From NCBI GenBank assembly GCA_029937205.1, contig JAPYQV010000084.1, positions 1 through 8,935 on the forward strand: DNA of 8,935 nucleotides, in the 5' to 3' direction. Below, piece by piece: positions 1 through 6,138 of the stretch. The notes beneath the pieces are model-generated. The model was not told the DNA's origin. It did no database searches and saw nothing but the letters and a program-made list of their open reading frames with translations. This DNA is from Alphaproteobacteria bacterium. GTDB lineage: Bacteria; Pseudomonadota; Alphaproteobacteria; UBA828. The position numbers and the translations under genes were made by a program. Each line of letters opens with the position of its first letter. Position 1 is the first letter of the stretch.

Positions 1-680
1 CATCCTGGCGCTATTGCCCGGCGTCAACTGGATTACGGTTTCGTGGATGGTTTTTTGCAGGCGCCCGTGTCCGAATTGGACGAAGCGCGCCTCCGGACTC
101 ACGCGGCGCCATGGAATATCGCGCTTGATAGCCTCACGGACCAAGGCCGCCGAGCTGATATCGAGCCCTTGCGCGTGGAAATAGGATGCTATTTTCCGAC
201 CATATTCGGCCGCGCTCAAAATCGGAATTTTTCCGTCGCCGTTGCCGCGCGACACATGCAGCAATTGCTCCAGGGCAACAAGGGCTATGCGGCCGGCGGC
301 AATATCGAATTCTCCACCCCAATGGGCATAGGTAAGTTCCTGCCGGTTGGAATCTTCGGCCGTATCGTATTTGGCAGTGGCATAGGAGACCTCGGCGCCG
401 GCGACGCGCTGCAAGGCGAGCGCGATACAGGCGACAAGCTGGTCGAGGCCGAGAGATTTGTCCTGATCGATTGCCAATGAAGAGGCTCTCGGCCAACGGC
501 GCCGGCATGGGCTTCCAGCACGGTCAAAAACTCGGCAAAAACGTCAGCAAATTTCGGCCCGAGGCCGGCCGGAGAGAGGTTGGCTATATCGCCGAAATCA
601 ATTATCAGCCGGACCACGGGAACCGGTGCGATAAGGTTTTTGCCATCAAACGTCGATCCACTGACGATCTTCAACGACAT
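1..680 (-). pseudogene. Cyanophycin-synthetase-like protein, N-terminal part, frameshifted and cut by window edge
   Basis: Read from ATG at 680, the first ~65 residues (MSLKIVSGS..., with PVVRLIIDFGDIANL near residues 20-34) match the N-terminal domain of CphA-type cyanophycin synthetases. The match then jumps to another minus-strand frame near 480. That frame stays open to position 1 and encodes LVACIALALQRVAGAEVSYA, AAGRIALVALEQLL and, near the edge, IPWRRVSPEARFVQFGHGR, the hallmark just before the ATP-grasp domain of CphA (family form: IPW.RL....VQLGYG.YQ). The frame change fits one lost base between about 460 and 500, from a real mutation or an assembly error. CphA makes the Asp-Arg storage polymer from ATP, aspartate and arginine; whether this relative does so cannot be judged because the ATP-grasp and Mur-ligase parts lie outside. 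It starts 33 nt after the hydrolase stop, with a G-run just before the ATG, so it is probably the last gene of a three-gene operon. Confidence 0.72.
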
Positions 681-713
681 TCCCCCAAAATCACCAATTC
701 GAATTTCGCCGCG

Positions 714-1562
714 TTAGTTCGTTTTACCGAAAAACTCCAACAGCTCTTTCACCAGCACCTCCGGCTGCTCTTCCGGCACCCAGTGGCCGCATTGCTCGAT
801 AGCGCCGCCCTGCACATCGTTCGCCAGCTCGCGCATATTTTCCAGCACCTGGGTGCCGCGCCCCTTGCCGCCGCTGCCGCCGAGCGCCAGTACCGGCATG
901 GTGAGCGGGGTGTTTTTGTTTTCGTTGTTGTGCGCGATGTCGGTGGGGGTGGCGCGGTAATATTCGAAGCCGGCGCGCAGCACGCCGGGCTGCGAATAGG
1001 CGCGGGTGTATTCGTCGATGTCTTCCGGCGTGATGGCGGCCGGGTTGTAGGCGAGATTGTTGTAGAACCACGAAAGATACATGCGCTCGCGCCCGGCGAC
1101 GAGGGCTTCGGGCAGGTCCTGTACCCAATGAAAACCGTGATGCCAGCGCTTGCCGCCCCAGGTGAGATCGTCGGTGCTGCCGAACGGCACCACCACATCG
1201 ACGATCGCCAGTTTCTCGACCGCCTCCATATGGGCATGCGCCAAGGCATAGGCGACAGGCCCGCCCCAATCGTGGCCGGCCAGGTAAAATGTTTTGTGGC
1301 CGCGCACGTCCGTCATCAACCGCCAGATATCGCCGGCGACCGTCGCCTTGTCGTAGCCGCCGGGCGGGCAGGATGAATCGCCGAGGCCGCGCATGTCCGG
1401 CGCAATGACGGTGAAGTGTTCGGCGAGGGCCGGCATGACGCGGCGCCATTCCCACCAGGTCTGCGGCCAGCCGTGCAACAGCACCAGCGCGCGGGCGCCG
1501 CTTCCTGCCGTCACATAATGCAGGCGAACGTCGCCGAGTTCGGCGGTGTGGTGAGTGAACAT
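714..1562 (-). CDS. Alpha/beta hydrolase, Cif-like epoxide hydrolase family
   Basis: 282 residues, complete. The oxyanion-hole motif HGWPQ is at residues 30-34. The nucleophile elbow GHDWGG places an Asp (D98) as nucleophile, which defines the epoxide hydrolase/haloacetate dehalogenase branch rather than Ser esterases. The general base is H260 in CGHWVPEE. The usual acid after strand 7 is absent (the segment reads ALGGSGGKG), but D122 sits 24 residues after the nucleophile, the same spacing as D129/E153 in the Pseudomonas epoxide hydrolase Cif. The cap segment FEYYRA (199-204) and the CGHW.PEE region also resemble Cif, and a Tyr of FEYYRA is the expected ring-opening residue. Likely reaction: hydrolysis of an epoxide, or less likely a halo-acid, through an alkyl-enzyme ester. 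AGAGGGG precedes the ATG at good spacing and overlaps the stop of the upstream isochorismatase gene only 14 nt away, implying translational coupling. No signal peptide is visible, so it is probably cytoplasmic, unlike secreted Cif. Confidence 0.9.
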   Translation of the reverse strand: MFTHHTAELGDVRLHYVTAGSGARALVLLHGWPQTWWEWRRVMPALAEHFTVIAPDMRGLGDSSCPPGGYDKATVAGDIWRLMTDVRGHKTFYLAGHDWGGPVAYALAHAHMEAVEKLAIVDVVVPFGSTDDLTWGGKRWHHGFHWVQDLPEALVAGRERMYLSWFYNNLAYNPAAITPEDIDEYTRAYSQPGVLRAGFEYYRATPTDIAHNNENKNTPLTMPVLALGGSGGKGRGTQVLENMRELANDVQGGAIEQCGHWVPEEQPEVLVKELLEFFGKTN

Positions 1563-1576
1563 GTTCAGCGCCCCTC

Positions 1577-2177
1577 TTAAGCCGGCAGTTGATCCGCCTT
1601 ATCAACCACAATGGCGAAGCGATCGGCCAGCGCCGCCAGGCTGGCTTCATGCAGTGCCGCCGCATCGATCACGCCGCCCGAGGTCGTCGGCAAGTCACGG
1701 GTGGCGGCGGCGCCCGCGACGATGGTCGAACGGTAGCCGAGATCGAGCGCCGCGGGCACGCTGGCGCTGACGCACATATGGGTCATGAAACCGACGAAGA
1801 TGAGTTGTTTGGCGCCGAGGCCCTGCAACGTGTCAGGCAGCGCCGTGCCGGCAAAGGCATTGGGCAGTTCTTTGGAGATGACCACCTCGCCGTCACCCCG
1901 TGCCACCTGCGGCGCGATCTGGCCGCCGGCGCCGTCGAGATCAAAAGCCCCGCCCGCTGATCCCTTTGTGCACGATATGGACGACCGGCGCGGACGCCTC
2001 GCGCGCCCGCGCCAGCACGCGCCCAGCTTCCGCCAGCGCGTCTTCGACGCCGCCGAGCGGCACGGCGCCGGTGACATATTCCATCTGACAATCGATTAAA
2101 ACCAGAGCAGACTCGGAGAGCGCGTTCGGCGTCGTATCCGCGCCGGCCATTTGCAACAGGGTTTTCGGCTGGGTCAT
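1577..2177 (-). pseudogene. Isochorismatase-family cysteine hydrolase, single-base frameshift
   Basis: ATG at 2177 follows GAGAGG at good spacing. The first frame gives a normal family N-terminus with ALVLIDCQ (catalytic Asp D29) and continues to VVHIVHKG, then reaches a TGA at 1941. The adjacent frame carries on exactly where the family needs it (GSAGGAFDLDGAGGQ) down to TAA at 1577. Removing one base from the AAAGGG run at 1962-1967 restores HKGSAGGAFD, close to the usual H.G..GG.FD pattern, and a protein of about 199 residues, typical for the family. In that reconstruction the full Asp-Lys-Cys triad is present: D29, K102 (ISKELPNAF) and C135 (THMCVSAS). Relatives hydrolyse small amides, carbamates or ureido compounds (nicotinamidase, N-carbamoylsarcosine amidase, RutB); the substrate here is unknown. 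It is the first gene of the minus-strand operon and divergent from the triple-RidA gene. The intact downstream coding quality suggests either a very recent mutation or a sequencing error. Confidence 0.85.
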
Positions 2178-2260
2178 TGATTTTCCTCTCTCCCGGATTG
2201 AACCGAGACGGTACTTTATGGCAACAAAAAATTACGATAGACTCTTTGCCGAGGTGAGTC
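2178..2260. promoter_or_regulatory. Divergent intergenic region between isochorismatase and triple-RidA genes
   Basis: This 83-bp gap must hold the start signals for both divergent units. Shine-Dalgarno sequences are clear on both sides: GAGAGG before the minus-strand ATG at 2177 and GAGGTGA (2251-2257) before the plus-strand ATG at 2261. A TTGAAC at 2198 could be a -35 element, but I find no well-spaced -10 partner, so no promoter is assigned. Position alone suggests shared regulation of the two units. Confidence 0.35.
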
Positions 2261-3457
2261 ATGACAAGCGGCGACAAAACCTACTTCACACCGGAGAGCC
2301 ACCGTTGGGCGACCAAGCGGCCCATGTCGGCGGCGGTGCGGGCCGGCGATCTGCTGTTTATTTCCGGCCAGGTGAGCGCCGATGCCAATCACAAAGCCAC
2401 GACGCTTGGCGACGTCAAGGCGCAGGCACGGAATGCCTTCGCCGAGATCAAGGCGCTGGTCACGGCGGCCGGCGGCTCGATGGATGATATCGTCGAAATC
2501 ATGTCGTTCCATAAGGACGTGCGCGATATGGATGCCGTCTTCCATGTCGGCGGGCAGGTGTTCAAAAAGGACTATCCCGCCTGGACGGCGCTCGGCATGC
2601 TCGGCACCTACGCGCCCGGATTTCTCGTCAGCATCCGCGCCATTGCCCATCTCGGTAAGGGCAAGAAAAAGTGTGTGACACCCAAATCCATGGCCTGGAT
2701 GAAGAAGCTGCCAATGTCGGCGGCGTGCCGCAAGGGCGACTATTTGTTCACCTCCGGCATGGTATCCGCCGATGCCGAGGGCAAAGTCATCTCGCCCGGC
2801 GATCATTATGCCCAGGCGCGGGTTTGCTATGACCGCTTGCGCGACACTCTGAAAGCAGGCGGTGCCAGCCTCGACGATGTCGTCGACATGATCTGCTTTA
2901 ATCAGGACGCGCGCGGCATGGACGATGCGGTCGATTGCTGGTGCAACGAAGTGGTGGCGGACTTGCCGGTCAATCAGGTGACGTCTTACACCGCCATTGG
3001 CATGACCGGCTTCCACAAACTCGGCATGGTCGGCGTCTATCGCGCCATTGCGGATTTCAGCGAAGGGCCGCGCGTCGCCACCAATATTCCGAGCGTGCAC
3101 TGGTATGGGGAGCGCATCGCCGGGGCGGCAAAAAAGAAGGAGGGCCGGCTGATCGGCATCTCCGGCCAGGTCGCCTCCGACGGCGAGCGCAATATCATCG
3201 CGCGCGGCGACCCGGCGGCCCAGGCGCGCTATTGCTTCAACCAGATCCGCGGCGTTCTGGCCAAGCACGGCGCCAGCATGGACGATGTGGTCGAGATCAT
3301 CTCGTTCCATAAGGACCCGCGCGCCTGGCAGCCGGTGATGCAGGTCGGCGAGGAAATTTGGGGCAAGGGCAGGGGCCCCGCCTGGACCCCAATCGGCTGC
3401 ACCGGCCTATATCTGGAAGGCTATCTGCACGAAATTTACGCCCTGGCGATGGTCTAG
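2261..3457 (+). CDS. Triple RidA/YjgF-domain protein (single-chain pseudo-trimer)
   Basis: 398 residues composed of three tandem YjgF/YER057c/UK114 (RidA) domains, about 1-131, 132-268 and 269-398. The same landmarks recur in each: SGQVSAD (35), SGMVSAD (165), SGQVASD (301); then SMDDIVEIMSFHKD (73), SLDDVVDMICFNQD (203), SMDDVVEIISFHKD (339); then a strand ending IRAIA, YRAIA or IYALA. Ordinary RidA proteins are about 130 residues and form homotrimers with active sites between subunits, so this chain could fold as a whole trimer by itself (inference). The imine-binding Arg of classical RidA (R105-type, in a PAR context) is replaced: domains 1 and 3 read PAWT and domain 2 reads TSYT. Standard 2-aminoacrylate deaminase activity is therefore doubtful, and a non-archetypal Rid subgroup is likely. 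The start is supported by GAGGTGA just upstream. Lysine-rich stretches (GKGKKKC, KKKEG) mark linkers. No signal peptide; cytosolic. Confidence 0.92.
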   Translation: MTSGDKTYFTPESHRWATKRPMSAAVRAGDLLFISGQVSADANHKATTLGDVKAQARNAFAEIKALVTAAGGSMDDIVEIMSFHKDVRDMDAVFHVGGQVFKKDYPAWTALGMLGTYAPGFLVSIRAIAHLGKGKKKCVTPKSMAWMKKLPMSAACRKGDYLFTSGMVSADAEGKVISPGDHYAQARVCYDRLRDTLKAGGASLDDVVDMICFNQDARGMDDAVDCWCNEVVADLPVNQVTSYTAIGMTGFHKLGMVGVYRAIADFSEGPRVATNIPSVHWYGERIAGAAKKKEGRLIGISGQVASDGERNIIARGDPAAQARYCFNQIRGVLAKHGASMDDVVEIISFHKDPRAWQPVMQVGEEIWGKGRGPAWTPIGCTGLYLEGYLHEIYALAMV

Positions 3458-3494
3458 TGAATAATCATGTATCCTGTCACCGCAATTAGGAAAT

Positions 3495-3606
3495 CGGCAC
3501 CACCAACCAGAATGCGACCAGCATTCTGGCAAGGGCGACCGCCCGTCCGAGTTAATACGAGGTAGCCAAGCGCGCGGATGCGCGCGCCCGGCATCTGAGG
3601 GACCAG
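3495..3606 (+). repeat. Structured 112-bp intergenic repeat, copy A
   Basis: It lies between the triple-RidA stop and the dioxygenase start. Three hairpins can be drawn: stem 1 CCAGAATGC (3507-3515) with GCATTCTGG (3521-3529), loop GACCA; stem 2 GGGC (3533-3536) with GCCC (3541-3544), loop GACC; stem 3 GCGCGC (3570-3575) with GCGCGC (3580-3585), loop GGAT. Between stems 2 and 3 lies a 24-nt core (3547-3570), containing GTTAATACGAGG, that is identical in all three copies. It ends in CTGAGGGACCAG. It aligns without gaps to copy C over the full 112 nt. No T-tract follows any stem, so it is not a standard intrinsic terminator. Similarity to copy B may extend about 11 nt further upstream. Confidence 0.9.
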
Positions 3607-3620
3607 AAACAAAAATCATC

Positions 3621-4400
3621 ATGATACTCAACTCATCCCAACTAGCCCAATTCGAGCGCGACGGCTGGCTCTTTCAGGAAAACCTGTTCTCTCCTGAAGA
3701 AGTTGCCGTGCTGATGGCGGATGTGCCGCGCATCTATGCGCTCAAACGCGAGGAGGTGGTGCGCGAGAAAGACGGCGAAACGCCGCGCACAGCCTTTGCC
3801 GCGCAATATTATTCCGAACCGTTCCGCCGCCTCAGCCGGCATCCGCGGCTGATCGAGCCGGTGCGGCAAATCCTCGGTGGCGATGTGTATCTGCATCAGT
3901 TCAAAGTCAACGCCAAGGCGGCCTTCGACGGCGACGTCTGGCAGTGGCATCAGGATTATGGCACCTGGCAGCGCGACGACGGCATGCCTGATTCCCGCGC
4001 GCTCAATATCGCGCTCTTTCTCGAGGACGTCACCGCCTGCAACGGCCCGCTCATGCTGATCCCGGACAGCCACCGGGGCGGCGTCTTCGACGCCGGACAT
4101 GATCGCGCCACCACGTCCTATCCGCTGTGGACTCTCGACCAGGAGACAGTTAGCCGTCTCGCCCAGGAAAAGGGCATGGTGGCGCCGCTCGGCAAAGCCG
4201 GTTCGGTGCTGATGTTCCACGGCAATCTGGTGCACGGCTCACCGGGAAATATGAGCCCGTTCAGCCGCACCATCGTCTATATCAGCGCCTGCCACGTGGA
4301 CAACCACATCCGCAAATTCGAGCGCCCCGAATGGATCGCCCACCGGGACTTTACGGCGATCGAGTGTTTGCCGGACGATTGTCTTATTGCGTCGGTCTGA
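3621..4400 (+). CDS. Phytanoyl-CoA dioxygenase (PhyH) family Fe(II)/2-oxoglutarate oxygenase, ectoine-hydroxylase-like
   Basis: 259 residues, complete. The HxD...H iron facial triad is visible as H110 and D112 (WQWHQDYGTW) and H205 (NLVHGSPGN), with R216 (SPFSRTIVY) positioned to bind the 2-oxoglutarate carboxylate. The segment HQDYGTWQRDDGMPDSRALN followed by NGPLMLIPDSH closely follows the EctD signature (H.DFETW...DGMP..R, NGPLM..PGSH). It therefore belongs near ectoine and proline hydroxylases within PhyH and should hydroxylate a small molecule using O2 and 2-oxoglutarate. Calling it EctD itself is not justified: the signature differs at several positions and no ectABC genes are in view. 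Also unusual, there is no good Shine-Dalgarno directly before the ATG; the nearest purine tract, GAGGGA (3597-3602), belongs to repeat copy A and is 18 nt away. It could be cotranscribed with the RidA gene through that repeat. Confidence 0.85.
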   Translation: MILNSSQLAQFERDGWLFQENLFSPEEVAVLMADVPRIYALKREEVVREKDGETPRTAFAAQYYSEPFRRLSRHPRLIEPVRQILGGDVYLHQFKVNAKAAFDGDVWQWHQDYGTWQRDDGMPDSRALNIALFLEDVTACNGPLMLIPDSHRGGVFDAGHDRATTSYPLWTLDQETVSRLAQEKGMVAPLGKAGSVLMFHGNLVHGSPGNMSPFSRTIVYISACHVDNHIRKFERPEWIAHRDFTAIECLPDDCLIASV

Positions 4401-4420
4401 GCTGGATCTCTCTTATTTGA

Positions 4421-4532
4421 TTGGTCCCTCAAACGCCGGGCGGGTGCGTCCGCCCCCTTGGCTACCTCGTATTAACTCGGGCGGGCGGTCGCCCTTGCCG
4501 GAATGCTATGTGCATTCCGGTTGGCGGTGCCG
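4421..4532 (-). repeat. Structured 112-bp intergenic repeat, copy B (inverted)
   Basis: It occupies the convergent gap between the dioxygenase and amidase genes and reads on the minus strand, that is, in the sense direction just after the amidase stop. In plus-strand coordinates stem 1 is CCGGAATGC (4498-4506) with GCATTCCGG (4512-4520), loop TATGT. Stem 2 is GGGC (4483-4486) with GCCC (4491-4494). Stem 3 is GGGTGC (4442-4447) with GCCCCC (4452-4457), carrying one mismatch (4445/4454). The alternative pairing of GGGCGG with CCGCCC around a six-base loop is perfect. The invariant core is at 4457-4480. Length is the same as copies A and C, with no gaps. Confidence 0.9.
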
Positions 4533-4549
4533 CTTTCCAAATTTCGGAG

Positions 4550-6112
4550 TTACATGTTTTTCCAGTTGCCGCATTTTTCGACGGCATCGGCGACCTGTAG
4601 GACTGTTAGGTCGTCGAAATGTTTGCCGATGATGTGAAAGCCGACCGGCAGGCCGTTGCTCGTGCCGCACGGCACGCTGATCGCCGGATGGCCGGTGAGA
4701 TTGATGCAGGCGGTGTTGTGAATCATATTGAGCGCCGGGCCCATACGATCTTCCAGGGATGCGTCATTGTCGGGAATTGGCGGCGCCACCATGGGCACCG
4801 TGGGCGTCACCAGCACGTCGTACTTGTCCAGCAATTCGTCATAAGAGCGGGTGATTTGGCCGCGAATGTTTTGCGCCTTGGCGTGGTAGCGGCCGTGATA
4901 GTCGCTTTGTAAATACTCGCCGGCGAGCAGCACCAGCTTGGCCGATACGGAAATATCGTTGATGCGCGATTTTGCCGATTTGGCCACATTATCGAGCAGC
5001 TGGCTGTTGTAGAATCCGGCCCAGTTGGTGCCGACGCCATTGCCTTTCAACATGAAGGCGGCGGCGCCTTCCAGGATGATGATACTCCACAGATGGAACG
5101 CGTCTTCGTGGCGCGGGTTGGATACCTTGGTGAGGCTGGCGCCTTTCTTTTTCAAACGCTGAAGCGCGGCGCGCACCTTTTTATCGACCTCTTTTTCGCT
5201 ACCCGGCAACCCGGTATCGCCCCACGGGTCCGGAAAGCCGAAGCCGTCTTCCAAGACGCCGATTTTGATGCCTTTGCAGCCTTTGCCGATGGCGGCGGTG
5301 TAATCCTTCACATAGTTCTTGGGGATCACGCCGCGCTGGCGCGGATCGAGCGGATCAGGACCGGCCATGGCGCTCAACAGACGAGCGCAATTCTCAACAT
5401 TGTCGGCCATGGGTCCGACATGGTCCATGGTCATCTCGATCATCATGGCGCCGGTATAGGGCACCAGGCCGTAGGTCGGTTTGTGGCCGACGATGCCATT
5501 GTGCGAAGCCGGAATACGGATCGAGCCGCCCTGATCGCCGCCGGTGGTAAGCTCGCAATCGCCGGCCGCGATGGCGGCTCCGCTGCCGCCAGAGGAGCCG
5601 CCGGCCGAATGGGTCGGCTTGTGCGGATTGCGCACCGGCCCGAGCGCGCAGGTATGGCTACCGCCTGAGAACGACATGTCCTCGCAATTGGTCTTGCCGA
5701 GAATGGTACCGCCGGCGTCGAGAATGCGGGTGACGATGGTGGCATCCACATCCGGCACATAGCCCTCGAACAGGCGGCTGCCGTTCATCATCGGCAGGCC
5801 GGCGACGCAGACCGCGTCTTTGATGCCGACCTTGAGCCCCTTCAGGACGCCCTTGCCCGAGCCCTTGATTTCCGAGCGCCAATACCAGGCGTTATGAGGA
5901 TTGTCCTCGGGTGCCGGGCGCTTGCCGGTGGTGCGCGGATATTTAACTTCGGGCTTGTCCTCGGTCATGGCGTCGATCCGGCGCGAGGAGTTGACCAAAC
6001 CTTGCATGAAGTCGCGATAAATCGTTGCATCCTCGACATTCATATCGATGCCGAATGAATCGGCCATTTCCAGAACCCGGGCAACGCTCGGCAGATTGGC
6101 TCCAATTGGCAT
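4550..6112 (-). CDS. Amidase, amidase-signature (AS) family
   Basis: 520 residues from the ATG at 6112, chosen because GGGAGAG precedes it at proper spacing. The frame extends 19 codons further upstream, but those overlap the end of the aminotransferase and lack such a site. The Ser-cisSer-Lys triad is clear: K98 (GIKDAV), cis-Ser S173 in AGGSSGGSG, and nucleophile S197 in GGDQGGSIRIP, with the usual 24-residue spacing between the serines. AS enzymes hydrolyse C-N amide bonds to a carboxylic acid and ammonia. Segments such as VAGLPMMNGS, GGDQGGSIRIP and YGLVPYTG resemble the broad-range enantioselective amidases of Rhodococcus that partner nitrile hydratases, more than the GatA subunit of tRNA amidotransferase; no gatB/gatC or nitrile hydratase is nearby. 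It lies 26 nt downstream of the aminotransferase on the same strand, so the two are probably one operon. No signal peptide seen. Confidence 0.93.
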   Translation of the reverse strand: MPIGANLPSVARVLEMADSFGIDMNVEDATIYRDFMQGLVNSSRRIDAMTEDKPEVKYPRTTGKRPAPEDNPHNAWYWRSEIKGSGKGVLKGLKVGIKDAVCVAGLPMMNGSRLFEGYVPDVDATIVTRILDAGGTILGKTNCEDMSFSGGSHTCALGPVRNPHKPTHSAGGSSGGSGAAIAAGDCELTTGGDQGGSIRIPASHNGIVGHKPTYGLVPYTGAMMIEMTMDHVGPMADNVENCARLLSAMAGPDPLDPRQRGVIPKNYVKDYTAAIGKGCKGIKIGVLEDGFGFPDPWGDTGLPGSEKEVDKKVRAALQRLKKKGASLTKVSNPRHEDAFHLWSIIILEGAAAFMLKGNGVGTNWAGFYNSQLLDNVAKSAKSRINDISVSAKLVLLAGEYLQSDYHGRYHAKAQNIRGQITRSYDELLDKYDVLVTPTVPMVAPPIPDNDASLEDRMGPALNMIHNTACINLTGHPAISVPCGTSNGLPVGFHIIGKHFDDLTVLQVADAVEKCGNWKNM

Positions 6113-6138
6113 TTTATCTCTCCCTGTTTTAAGAATTT

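Noticed and set aside
471..1376. Plus-strand open frame of 301 codons across the hydrolase gene
   Set aside because: It is low-complexity and Ala/Arg/His-rich with no family match, lying opposite a hydrolase with full catalytic motifs.
2216..3310. Long minus-strand open frame (364 codons) opposite the triple-RidA gene
   Set aside because: It mirrors the GC-rich coding frame. Its apparent internal repeats are simply the antisense of the three RidA domains, and the plus-strand frame has a clear family match and Shine-Dalgarno.
3495..3606. Peptide shared by all repeat copies in the antisense frame (WLPRINS...LPEC..HSGW)
   Set aside because: Differences between copies A and C preserve base pairing but change the peptide, and no copy has a supported start. 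The shared peptide is a by-product of the DNA repeat.
3495..3606. Repeat as a transposon-end MITE
   Set aside because: I see no terminal inverted repeats spanning the whole element and no target-site duplication at any copy; the palindromes are internal.
4421..4549. Repeat copies as Rho-independent terminators
   Set aside because: The hairpins are GC-rich but none is followed by a T-run on the relevant strand, and two copies lie between codirectional genes.
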